25,170 nt of DNA. It comes from VXMO01 sp034422835 (GTDB taxonomy: Bacteria > Chloroflexota > Dehalococcoidia > UBA6926). The notes beneath the pieces are model-generated. The model saw only the letters and a program-made list of their open reading frames with translations, searched no databases and was not told where the DNA came from. The DNA is taken from the NCBI GenBank assembly GCA_034422835.1, contig DAOUJJ010000019.1, positions 1 through 25,170 on the forward strand. Direction: 5' to 3'. The position numbers and the translations under genes were made by a program. Positions within the stretch are counted from its first letter, which is position 1, and each line of letters opens with the position of its first letter. Positions 17,640 to 23,916 of the stretch are shown piece after piece.

Positions 17640-17644
17640 AAGGA

Positions 17645-18784
17645 ATGGGTATAATGCCAGCCTTGTCTAAGTATGTGAAATCGATTGAGCCCATGCGGAG
17701 TTGGGTGGTGATCGCGGCTATCTCGGCCTTTGCGATAGTCATGATGCTTGCAGCCGCATGTGAAGGGGCTCAAGGAGCGACAGGACCGCAGGGACCCCAA
17801 GGTGATGCAGGAGCGGCAGGAGCGCCTGGACCACAAGGGCCCCAAGGCGAGGCAGGACCTGCAGGACCCCAGGGCGTGCAAGGACCTCAAGGAGCGACAG
17901 GACCGCAAGGACCCCAGGGAGACCCGGGCGGCCCTCAAGGGCCGCGTGGTGCGACCGGCGCGACAGGACCGGTAGGACCGCAGGGTGAGACAGGACCTCA
18001 AGGCGAGCTAGGACCTCCAGGACCCATAGGGCCTCGAGGGCCGATCGGGCCGACAGGACCCCAGGGCGTGCAAGGACCCCAAGGCGTGCAAGGACCTCCG
18101 GGACCTGCAGGCGGGCCTGAAGGACCGCAAGGAGAGCAGGGGCCAGTCGGACCTCAGGGACCCATCGGACCTCGCGGCGCACAGGGTGAGGCAGGCCCAC
18201 AAGGCCCACAAGGCATACAGGGTGATAGGGGTCAGCAAGGACAGTCTGGCGCAACCGGACCTGAGGGACCGCAAGGAGAGCAAGGAGTGGCAGGCCCAAC
18301 CGGACCTGAGGGGCCACGGGGCCAGCAGGGCGAGCAAGGGCCGGTAGGTCCCGAAGGGCCTCAGGGGCCGGAAGGACCTCTAGGACCCCAAGGGCCTGAA
18401 GGACAACGAGGGCCGCAAGGCGAGGCAGGACAACGCGGAGCGACAGGAGCGACAGGAGCGGCAGGCCCGCATGGTCCTCAGGGCGAACAGGGCGTGCCGG
18501 GAATATCCGACATTCGAATCGCGAGATCGCAAAGCTCCTCGAACAGCGATGACAGCAAGTCTGAAGACGTGCTTTGCTCGTCGGTTGGTGCAGGATTCTC
18601 TGCAATCTCCGGCGGCGCGGTGGTGAGCCTCACTAATGGGAGCGTAGCCATCATAGAGACCCGCCCGGTGGGTCAGGTTGGCGGAGTTCCTACAGGTTGG
18701 GAAGCGAGTGCCGCAGAGGTTAATGAAACCAGCAGCAGTTGGACGCTAACCGTCTACGCAGTTTGCGCCAAGGTAGCAGGGTAA
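17645..18784 (+). CDS. Collagen-like exported protein, probable lipoprotein
   Basis: A 379-residue protein from the ATG at 17645. A hydrophobic signal segment (WVVIAAISAFAIVMMLAAAC) ends at a Cys in a weak lipobox (LAAAC), so lipidation is plausible but not certain. From 17765 to 18508 there are 82 Gly-X-Y triplets, interrupted only by two single extra Gly residues that split them into blocks of 18, 20 and 44. The tract is dominated by GPQ, GEQ, GPE and GAT and holds about 39 Gln and no Lys. A C-terminal domain of about 90 residues follows, with two Cys (VLCSS and YAVCAKVAG) that could form a disulfide; it may act as a trimerisation or binding head. A strong terminator follows. The gene is divergent from the giant transglutaminase-like protein. 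Triple-helix formation is typical for such tracts; the biological role is unknown. Confidence 0.9.
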   Translation: MGIMPALSKYVKSIEPMRSWVVIAAISAFAIVMMLAAACEGAQGATGPQGPQGDAGAAGAPGPQGPQGEAGPAGPQGVQGPQGATGPQGPQGDPGGPQGPRGATGATGPVGPQGETGPQGELGPPGPIGPRGPIGPTGPQGVQGPQGVQGPPGPAGGPEGPQGEQGPVGPQGPIGPRGAQGEAGPQGPQGIQGDRGQQGQSGATGPEGPQGEQGVAGPTGPEGPRGQQGEQGPVGPEGPQGPEGPLGPQGPEGQRGPQGEAGQRGATGATGAAGPHGPQGEQGVPGISDIRIARSQSSSNSDDSKSEDVLCSSVGAGFSAISGGAVVSLTNGSVAIIETRPVGQVGGVPTGWEASAAEVNETSSSWTLTVYAVCAKVAG

Positions 18785-19020
18785 ACCGGTTGCGCGACAG
18801 AAAGAACAAGCGTGAAGACAAAGGATGTTTAATCGACTGATTCGATGAAGCTTTCTTGAAGACTTGAAAGGGGCCGCTCCCATCTACCGGGAGCGGCCCC
18901 TTCGCTTTGGTTTTACCGCTCTGAATGGACATTCTGTGTTAAGTCCGTTAACATCGGCGGAGCTTACCCCCCTGATGATCGAGTCTCGCTTCTGCGACGT
19001 CCGGCGTCAGGTGAGGGCAA
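18785..19020 (+). promoter_or_regulatory. Spacer with terminator, candidate promoter and small palindrome before the PfkB-like gene
   Basis: After the terminator, TGGACA (18926-18931) and TAACAT (18949-18954) with a 17-base spacer form a plausible promoter for the downstream gene. The -10 element overlaps a perfect inverted repeat, TGTTAA (18937-18942) and TTAACA (18948-18953) around a 5-base centre, which could be an operator. No coding sequence is supported in this spacer. Confidence 0.45.
18868..18902 (+). terminator. Strong rho-independent terminator-like hairpin
   Basis: GGGGCCGCTCCC (18870-18881) and GGGAGCGGCCCC (18889-18900) form a perfect 12-bp stem with a 7-base loop, extendable to 14 bp by flanking AA and TT. 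A T-containing tail follows (TTCGCTTTGGTTTT). It lies about 85 bases after the collagen-like gene, so it should end that transcript. Confidence 0.85.
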
Positions 19021-20007
19021 TTGGGGGAATCGGCAATAGTTATGATGAAGAACGGTACACACTCGAATGGCAACCGGCTTCCGGCGGATGTTGGAAAGGG
19101 AGACGTGGTCTGCTTTGGCCTCTTGACTCACTGCCTTCTGATAAGGGTTGACGAACTGCCCGAGCACAATGGCGGGGCGCCAATTTTGGACTCAATGGAA
19201 TCACTGGGAGATGATGCCGCCATCGCTGCAAGCATCTTGACTCGCTGGGACGTTCCAACACGGCTCATCACCTCACCAACCGGAAATGACAGCCGTGGCG
19301 AGAAGGTTCGGGAACATCTCGACGCATGGGGCGTGAATGTCCAGCAGACCATCAAGGACGGATGGCCGACTCCGTTCGAGGTGTCAATCATTGATCCTGA
19401 CGGGGGCCGAACGTATTTCCAGCGAAGAGATCCCGACTCCATGGCGGAGCTGAGGCCGCCCGATCCTTCCCAGCTTAGGAACGCGGGACTGCTCTACGTT
19501 GATTGGTATGACGGCCCAAGCGCCGTTCATGCTGTGCAGGACGCCGTTTCTCAAGACGTGCCTGTCTATCTCAACCTGGAATCCCAGTACAACGGTGAAT
19601 CATGGATTACGGACCTGATTGGGAAAGCAAGCATCTGCCAGGTTTCCCTGGATGTGCCTGAAGCATCCGGTGATGATCCGTCCGAGATTGCTCGCAGCCT
19701 GATTGACCGCGGGGTGGAGATGGCCGTCGTGACACTGGGCGCTGACGGGTGCGTGGTAGCGCAGGGTGAGGAGGCATATCTCGTCAGGCCGCCTCAAGTG
19801 GATGTGGTGGACGGCAATGGAGCGGGCGCAGCCTGCTCTGCCGGCGTCATGTACGGGTTGTGGGCCGGCTGGTCACTGGAGGAAATCGGACGATTCGCCG
19901 CCGCCTATGCGGGGCTCAAGTGCGGGATATCCGGAATTGCGGAAGTGCCGGTCAGCGATGTCCAGAAGACCGCCGCATCCGTCGAGGCGCAGCCTCTACA
20001 GATCTGA
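19021..20007 (+). CDS. PfkB-family (ribokinase-fold) protein lacking the catalytic Asp, probable pseudokinase
   Basis: A protein of about 320 residues with the PfkB/ribokinase fold: an N-terminal strand GDVVCFGLLTHCLLIRVDELP, a central segment PTRLITSPTGNDSRGEKVREHLDAWGV, the nucleotide-site strand AVVTLGADGCVV, and the C-terminal signature region. In active members that signature reads DTTGAGD with the last Asp as catalytic base. Here it reads DGNGAGAACSAG, so Ala270 replaces that Asp. The N-terminal GG...N sugar-binding motif is also altered (LGDDAAIAA). It may therefore bind a ligand without phosphorylating it, or use another residue. The start is ambiguous: TTG at 19021 follows AGGTGAGG by four bases, while ATG at 19042 is preceded more distantly by GGGGGA. 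The gene converges with the methyltransferase, 11 bases apart. Confidence 0.82.
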   Translation: MGESAIVMMKNGTHSNGNRLPADVGKGDVVCFGLLTHCLLIRVDELPEHNGGAPILDSMESLGDDAAIAASILTRWDVPTRLITSPTGNDSRGEKVREHLDAWGVNVQQTIKDGWPTPFEVSIIDPDGGRTYFQRRDPDSMAELRPPDPSQLRNAGLLYVDWYDGPSAVHAVQDAVSQDVPVYLNLESQYNGESWITDLIGKASICQVSLDVPEASGDDPSEIARSLIDRGVEMAVVTLGADGCVVAQGEEAYLVRPPQVDVVDGNGAGAACSAGVMYGLWAGWSLEEIGRFAAAYAGLKCGISGIAEVPVSDVQKTAASVEAQPLQI

Positions 20008-20018
20008 CGCCGGCGGTC

Positions 20019-20708
20019 CTAGTTCTTTCTAACCCAGAAGACGCAATAGCGCATCGGCTTGTGGTCGGTGAAGTACATCAGACCACCAAGATTATCGCGG
20101 CCGTGCTCCTCAACGAGGGAACAGCCGGCCTCGTCAAGCATGCTCAGCAGTTGATGCTCGTCGTAGAGCTGGAATAGCCTGTCCACACCATCGTCCCCGA
20201 ACGCGCTGTCGCTCACCTCTGCGATGCCTGATCCGACCTTGAACATCAGCTGCAGGACACCGTCGGGCGCCAGGACCCTGGCAAACTCCGGAATTGTCGT
20301 CTCTTCTACGTCCTGCGGCGATAGATGCTGAATGACGGCATTGCACAGGATGAGGTCAAAGAAATCAGACTTGTAGGGTAGAGGCTCTCTCAAATCCGCG
20401 ACGCTGATCTTGTCGGCGATTTCCGGGTGCAGCTTCCTGCCCAGATCGATGTTTTCCTCAACGGCGTCAATGCCGTACGCATCAAAACCCCGGGAGTGGA
20501 GCAGGGCCACGTCTCGGGCCCCGGCGCCGCATCCGGCATCCAGGCTGCGTTTGCCGGACGCCAGGTCAGTCACGCCGTTCAGCAGAGCCATATCGCCTGT
20601 CAGCCGCGGATGGGATATCTCGTCGTATTGCGAGTGTGAGAATTCATGAGACATCTGGGAATATCTCTTGCCATGCTCCCTATAAAACTCTAACGATTCA
20701 AACTGCAT
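20019..20708 (-). CDS. Class I SAM-dependent methyltransferase
   Basis: A 229-residue Rossmann-like methyltransferase. Motif I is LDAGCGAGARD (residues 56-66). The acidic residue that binds the ribose of S-adenosylmethionine is Asp81 (AYGIDAVEENI). The later motifs SDFFDLILCNAVIQHL and FARVLAPDGVLQLMF are typical of small-molecule methyltransferases of the Methyltransf_11/25 type. No membrane segment or extra domain is present. It is transcribed away from the adenylation-carrier-reductase gene across a 122-bp spacer with a palindromic promoter, so the two are probably co-regulated. It may modify the product or substrate of that enzyme, which is inference. The ATG at 20708 has AGGGATGG a few bases upstream. 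Confidence 0.9.
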   Translation of the reverse strand: MQFESLEFYREHGKRYSQMSHEFSHSQYDEISHPRLTGDMALLNGVTDLASGKRSLDAGCGAGARDVALLHSRGFDAYGIDAVEENIDLGRKLHPEIADKISVADLREPLPYKSDFFDLILCNAVIQHLSPQDVEETTIPEFARVLAPDGVLQLMFKVGSGIAEVSDSAFGDDGVDRLFQLYDEHQLLSMLDEAGCSLVEEHGRDNLGGLMYFTDHKPMRYCVFWVRKN

Positions 20709-20752
20709 ATAAGACCATCCCTTCGGCTTATGTGAGACATCCGACTAGCGCA

Positions 20753-20767
20753 ATGGCACAATGCCAT
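20753..20767. promoter_or_regulatory. 6-bp inverted repeat, candidate operator at the methyltransferase start site
   Basis: ATGGCA (20753-20758), centre CAA, TGCCAT (20762-20767) is a perfect 15-base inverted repeat. It lies just downstream of the predicted minus-strand -10 element and just upstream of the plus-strand -35 element, a position suited to a regulator of one or both genes. Its function is inferred from position only. Confidence 0.4.
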
Positions 20768-20773
20768 CACATG

Positions 20774-20806
20774 GATTTTACATTGACTTAACATTCTTGT
20801 AAAATC
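20774..20806. promoter_or_regulatory. Palindromic bidirectional promoter between methyltransferase and A-carrier-reductase genes
   Basis: GATTTTACA (20774-20782) and TGTAAAATC (20798-20806) are perfect 9-bp inverted repeats around a 15-base centre. Read on the plus strand they give TTTACA (20777-20782), 17 bases, TAAAAT (20800-20805). Read on the minus strand they give the same TTTACA (20803-20798), 17 bases, TAAAAT (20780-20775). Each hexamer matches the sigma-70 consensus at five of six positions. Two fully overlapping divergent promoters are therefore predicted. A dimeric repressor binding the same arms is an alternative or additional reading. Confidence 0.6.
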
Positions 20807-20881
20807 ACTCTTCATCCTCATAGATGCGAAATGATTAGCTGTTCCGCAGCGACCAGGTCCGGGGTGGTGGGGGAAGACAAG

Positions 20882-23863
20882 ATGGTTTTAGTGGAATCCG
20901 GCGTCCATCAATTATTTGAAAAGCAAGCTGACAGCACCCCGGACGTCGCGGCAATCGTATCTGGCGATGGGCAAATGACGTATGCCGAACTGGATCGGTC
21001 GACGGACGCCCTGCGAGCCTGGCTTCGAAGCTGCGGCGTTGGGACCGATGAGCCCGTGGGCATCTTCATGGATACATGCTCCGACTACATCATTGCTGCC
21101 GTTGCGACGCTAAAGGCCGGCGGGGCATTCATGCCGATGGACGTTGACTCTCCCGCCCCCCTGCTGCGCGGCATCGTGTCCGAAGCCCAGCCAAAGGTCG
21201 TGCTCACCAAAGAGCGATTCCTGCCCAAACTGGCTGAGTTCAGCGGGACTCGCATACTCCCCATCGATAGCGACCACTCCTGGCGCAAGTACGAGGGGGA
21301 AGACCGCGCGGCGCGTGTTGACAGCGATGATCTGGCGTTCATCCCCTATACATCCGGCACCACCGGAGACCCAAAAGGCGTGATGCTGAGTCTGGGAGCG
21401 ATGACGTCCTCCTACGATGCCAGGTACGCGTACAGTTCCTATGACGTTGGAGACAGGGTCGGCTGCAATATCTTCTTCCCCTGGGAGTTCCTGCGGCCGC
21501 TGTTGAAGGGCGGGACGGTCTATGTGCTTCCTGATGAGGTCATATTCGTGCCCCGCGCGCTCGCCAGTTTCATCTCGGAACACCGGCTGTCAGAGATCCT
21601 GTTCACGCCGTCCCTGCTGCAGAGCGTGCTGAACTCCTCGGACCGTGAACAGCTCCGGCAACAGATGTCATCTCTGCGCGTCGTCTGGCTGAATGGAGAA
21701 GTGGTGCCTGCCAGCCTGCTCAGGCAAGCGCGGGATGTCTTGCCGCCGAACGCCCGCCTGTTCAACACCTACAGCATCAGTGAGACACACGACGTCTGCA
21801 CAATCGACTTGACCGAACTGTCACTGGATGGGATGGACACGTGCCCGGTCGGTTTCCCGATGGACGGTGTCGAGCTCCGCGTCCGTCCGGAGGACGGCTC
21901 CGCTGTGGAGGCAAGCGGTGTAGGGGAATTGCTCATCGGCGGCAAGGGTGTGGCGCGAGGCTACCTCAAGAGGCCTGATCTGGATGCCGAGAGGTTCATC
22001 ACGCTGGACGGCGAGCGCTATTACGCAACCGGCGATCTTGCGCAAGTTGCGCCTGACGGAATGACGACCATCGTGGGTCGGACCGATTCCATGGTCAAGA
22101 TTCGGGGATATACCGTTTACCTCGGCGCGATTGAAGAGATGCTGCGCAGACACTGCGACGCCGCGGATGCGGCCGTTGTCGTTGAAACACTGGATGAGAC
22201 CAGCAAACGGCTGGTGGCGTATGTGGTGCGGGGCCCGAATGCCGCCTGGAAATTGGATGCCCGAAGCGGGGCGAGCAGGGACTTGCGAAATCTGCTGGAG
22301 CGATACCTGCCGCTCTATTCCGTCCCATCACATTTCATTGAGATGGACACGCTGCCGATCAATCAGCAGACCGGCAAGTTGCAACGGAAGGCCTTGCCGT
22401 CACTGCGCAGCGGGGGATCGCCGGGCAAGCGACGAACAAAGCTCACCGAGCATGCCACGGCGGCGGAGCGGCGCGCGGTCTTGCGGGAACTGTGGGCCGA
22501 CACGCTGGAGCTCAACCTCGATGATCTGGAGGACGACTGGAACTTCTTTGATCTCGGCGGCCACTCGCTGGCGGGCATGGCTCTCACTATCGCCATCGAG
22601 GAAACGTTTGGGAAAGGACTGAGCGGCGTTGAGGTGTACGAGTACCCCACCATCGGCGAACTTGCGGCGTACCTTGAAAATGGCGGGGCAGGGGGAGAAG
22701 CATCCGGCGTCACACTGGCTCAGGACGCGCAGCTCGACCCGGAGATTGCTCCCCAAGGCGACGTCAAAGCGACACAGTTGAGCGAGGCATCCTCCATCTT
22801 TATTACGGGGACCACCGGATTCCTCGGCGCATTCCTGCTCGATCAGTTGGTACAGTCCACGGGGCCGGATACGACGTTCTATTGCCTCGCGCGCGATGGC
22901 GAGGCCGGGGACGGCGCGTCGGCTAACCGCGTATTGGAAACACAGAAATTCTACGGACTGCCCAGCCAATCCGCGAGTGATCGGATCATCCCCGTCTCGG
23001 GAGACCTCACTCAGCCGTTGATGGGGCTGGGCGGCGACAAATATGACGAGCTTGCGCAGAGGATTGATCTGGTATTCCACTGCGCCGCCTCCGTCAACTA
23101 CGTTTACCCGTACTCGGTCTCCAAGCCCCACACCGTCGGCGGTACGACAGAGATACTCAGATTCGCCACGACAGGCAAGCCAAAGACAGTGCAGTACATC
23201 TCATCCAACGGCGTCTTTCCCGGTGGGGACACCACCCCGTACATGGAAAACAACGAGATCGACTCCTGGGTTGATCGGATGGAGGGGGGTTATAACCAGT
23301 CCAAGTGGGTGGCGGAGCGGCTGGTGTGGCATGCCGTCTCGCGAGGACTGCCGGTCTGCATGTACCGGCCCGGCAACATCGGCCACCATAGCCGCACGGG
23401 CACGGGCAATCCCAACGACTACCTCTTGCTGATCCTCAAGGCCTGCGCCCGCCTGGGCAGCGCGCCACATGCGCCGGACTGGTTCTTTGAGATGACCCCC
23501 GTCGATTTCCTCGTCTCCGCAATCAGTATGATCGCCGATGACCCGAACCACCTGGGCAAGGTCTATAACGTTGTACAGCAGGAGCCGGTTCCCGCGGATC
23601 GGGTCTTTGACCTCATGGAACGCAACGGGCACATCACCGGGCAGGTCCCTTTGGCGGAGTGGAAGTCCGCATTGCAGGAAGCGGCCGACCACGATGATGA
23701 CCTGGAGTTGAAGATGTTGCTGCGCTCACTGGACTCAGTGGAGCCGTATCTGACGGATACCAGCGTCTACGACATGAGCAGGTTCACCGAGGCGCTGGCC
23801 GGAATCGGCCTCACGATGCCGAACCTCGGCGCGGACTACGTGACCATGTTCCTGGAGAAGTGA
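20882..23863 (+). CDS. Adenylation / peptidyl-carrier / thioester-reductase enzyme (NRPS-like, carboxylic acid reductase architecture)
   Basis: A single-module enzyme of 993 residues from the ATG at 20882, which has GGGGGAAG upstream; an ATG at 20831 would add 17 residues but has no ribosome site. Numbering below is from 20831. The adenylation domain has YTSGTTGDPKG (173-183), NTYSISETHDV (from 312), YYATGDLAQ, GRTDSMVKIRGYTV and TGKLQRKAL with the C-terminal Lys. The carrier domain has FFDLGGHSLAG with Ser579 for phosphopantetheine. The reductase domain has ITGTTGFLG (NADPH site, about 658-666) and Tyr821-x-x-x-Lys825 (GYNQSKW). It should activate an acid as AMP ester, load it as thioester and release an aldehyde or alcohol. 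The segment CNIFFPWEF (212-220) lacks the Asp that anchors alpha-amino groups in NRPS domains, so the substrate is probably not an ordinary alpha-amino acid. Confidence 0.92.
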   Translation: MVLVESGVHQLFEKQADSTPDVAAIVSGDGQMTYAELDRSTDALRAWLRSCGVGTDEPVGIFMDTCSDYIIAAVATLKAGGAFMPMDVDSPAPLLRGIVSEAQPKVVLTKERFLPKLAEFSGTRILPIDSDHSWRKYEGEDRAARVDSDDLAFIPYTSGTTGDPKGVMLSLGAMTSSYDARYAYSSYDVGDRVGCNIFFPWEFLRPLLKGGTVYVLPDEVIFVPRALASFISEHRLSEILFTPSLLQSVLNSSDREQLRQQMSSLRVVWLNGEVVPASLLRQARDVLPPNARLFNTYSISETHDVCTIDLTELSLDGMDTCPVGFPMDGVELRVRPEDGSAVEASGVGELLIGGKGVARGYLKRPDLDAERFITLDGERYYATGDLAQVAPDGMTTIVGRTDSMVKIRGYTVYLGAIEEMLRRHCDAADAAVVVETLDETSKRLVAYVVRGPNAAWKLDARSGASRDLRNLLERYLPLYSVPSHFIEMDTLPINQQTGKLQRKALPSLRSGGSPGKRRTKLTEHATAAERRAVLRELWADTLELNLDDLEDDWNFFDLGGHSLAGMALTIAIEETFGKGLSGVEVYEYPTIGELAAYLENGGAGGEASGVTLAQDAQLDPEIAPQGDVKATQLSEASSIFITGTTGFLGAFLLDQLVQSTGPDTTFYCLARDGEAGDGASANRVLETQKFYGLPSQSASDRIIPVSGDLTQPLMGLGGDKYDELAQRIDLVFHCAASVNYVYPYSVSKPHTVGGTTEILRFATTGKPKTVQYISSNGVFPGGDTTPYMENNEIDSWVDRMEGGYNQSKWVAERLVWHAVSRGLPVCMYRPGNIGHHSRTGTGNPNDYLLLILKACARLGSAPHAPDWFFEMTPVDFLVSAISMIADDPNHLGKVYNVVQQEPVPADRVFDLMERNGHITGQVPLAEWKSALQEAADHDDDLELKMLLRSLDSVEPYLTDTSVYDMSRFTEALAGIGLTMPNLGADYVTMFLEK

Positions 23864-23871
23864 ACGCCGCT

Positions 23872-23904
23872 CCGTTCACCCTGAGCCTGTCGAAGGGTGA
23901 ACGG
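23872..23904. repeat. REP-like inverted repeat between convergent genes
   Basis: CCGTTCACCCT (23872-23882) and AGGGTGAACGG (23894-23904) form a perfect 11-bp stem around GAGCCTGTCGA. The core resembles a short dispersed repeat (CACCCTGAGC.TGTCGAAGGGTG type) that I recall from intergenic regions of several bacterial groups. It sits 8 bases after the A-carrier-reductase stop and 12 before the end of the convergent lipoprotein gene, so it may serve as a bidirectional terminator or mRNA 3' end. No second copy is in this window. Confidence 0.75.
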
Positions 23905-23916
23905 GGATGGTGGGGG

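Larger units (their letters stand above)
17296..17644. promoter_or_regulatory. Divergent intergenic region between the giant-protein operon and the collagen-like gene
   Basis: These 349 bases must hold the promoters of both flanking transcripts, but neither is clear. For the plus strand, a perfect -35-like TTGACA lies at 17585-17590, with only weak -10 partners (GAGGAT at 17608-17613). For the minus strand, TATACT at 17393-17388 is a good -10-like hexamer lacking a convincing -35, and TGGACA (17429-17424) pairs poorly with CTCAAT (17405-17400). The region also contains the 9-bp inverted repeat listed separately. No additional coding sequence is evident. Confidence 0.4.

Noticed and set aside
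17525..17644. N-terminal extension of the collagen-like protein from a GTG at 17525
   Set aside because: The 40 extra residues show no signal or domain, and the strong GAGGTGA site fits the ATG at 17645.
17381..18001. Open frame of 206 codons on the minus strand across the collagen-like gene and its promoter region
   Set aside because: Overlaps the real gene antisense, has a Ser/Arg/Leu-rich repeat composition and no ribosome site or family signature.
17765..18508. Tandem DNA repeats of the collagen tract as a CRISPR or satellite array
   Set aside because: The periodicity is 9 bases from Gly-X-Y codons in one open frame; there are no spacers or fixed-length units.
17739..18605. Long open frame of 288 codons on the minus strand opposite the collagen-like gene
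   Set aside because: The repetitive Gly/Pro/Gln codons leave few stop codons on the other strand; the predicted protein is a Leu/Ala/Val-rich low-complexity echo of the repeat with no recognisable domain.
20783..20805. TTGACT (20783-20788) as -35 for the TAAAAT -10 element
   Set aside because: The spacer would be only 11 bases; TTTACA at 20777-20782 gives the correct 17.
22400..23131. Open frame of 243 codons antisense to the A-carrier-reductase gene
   Set aside because: Lies wholly inside a gene with intact, recognisable domains; explained by high GC content at third positions.
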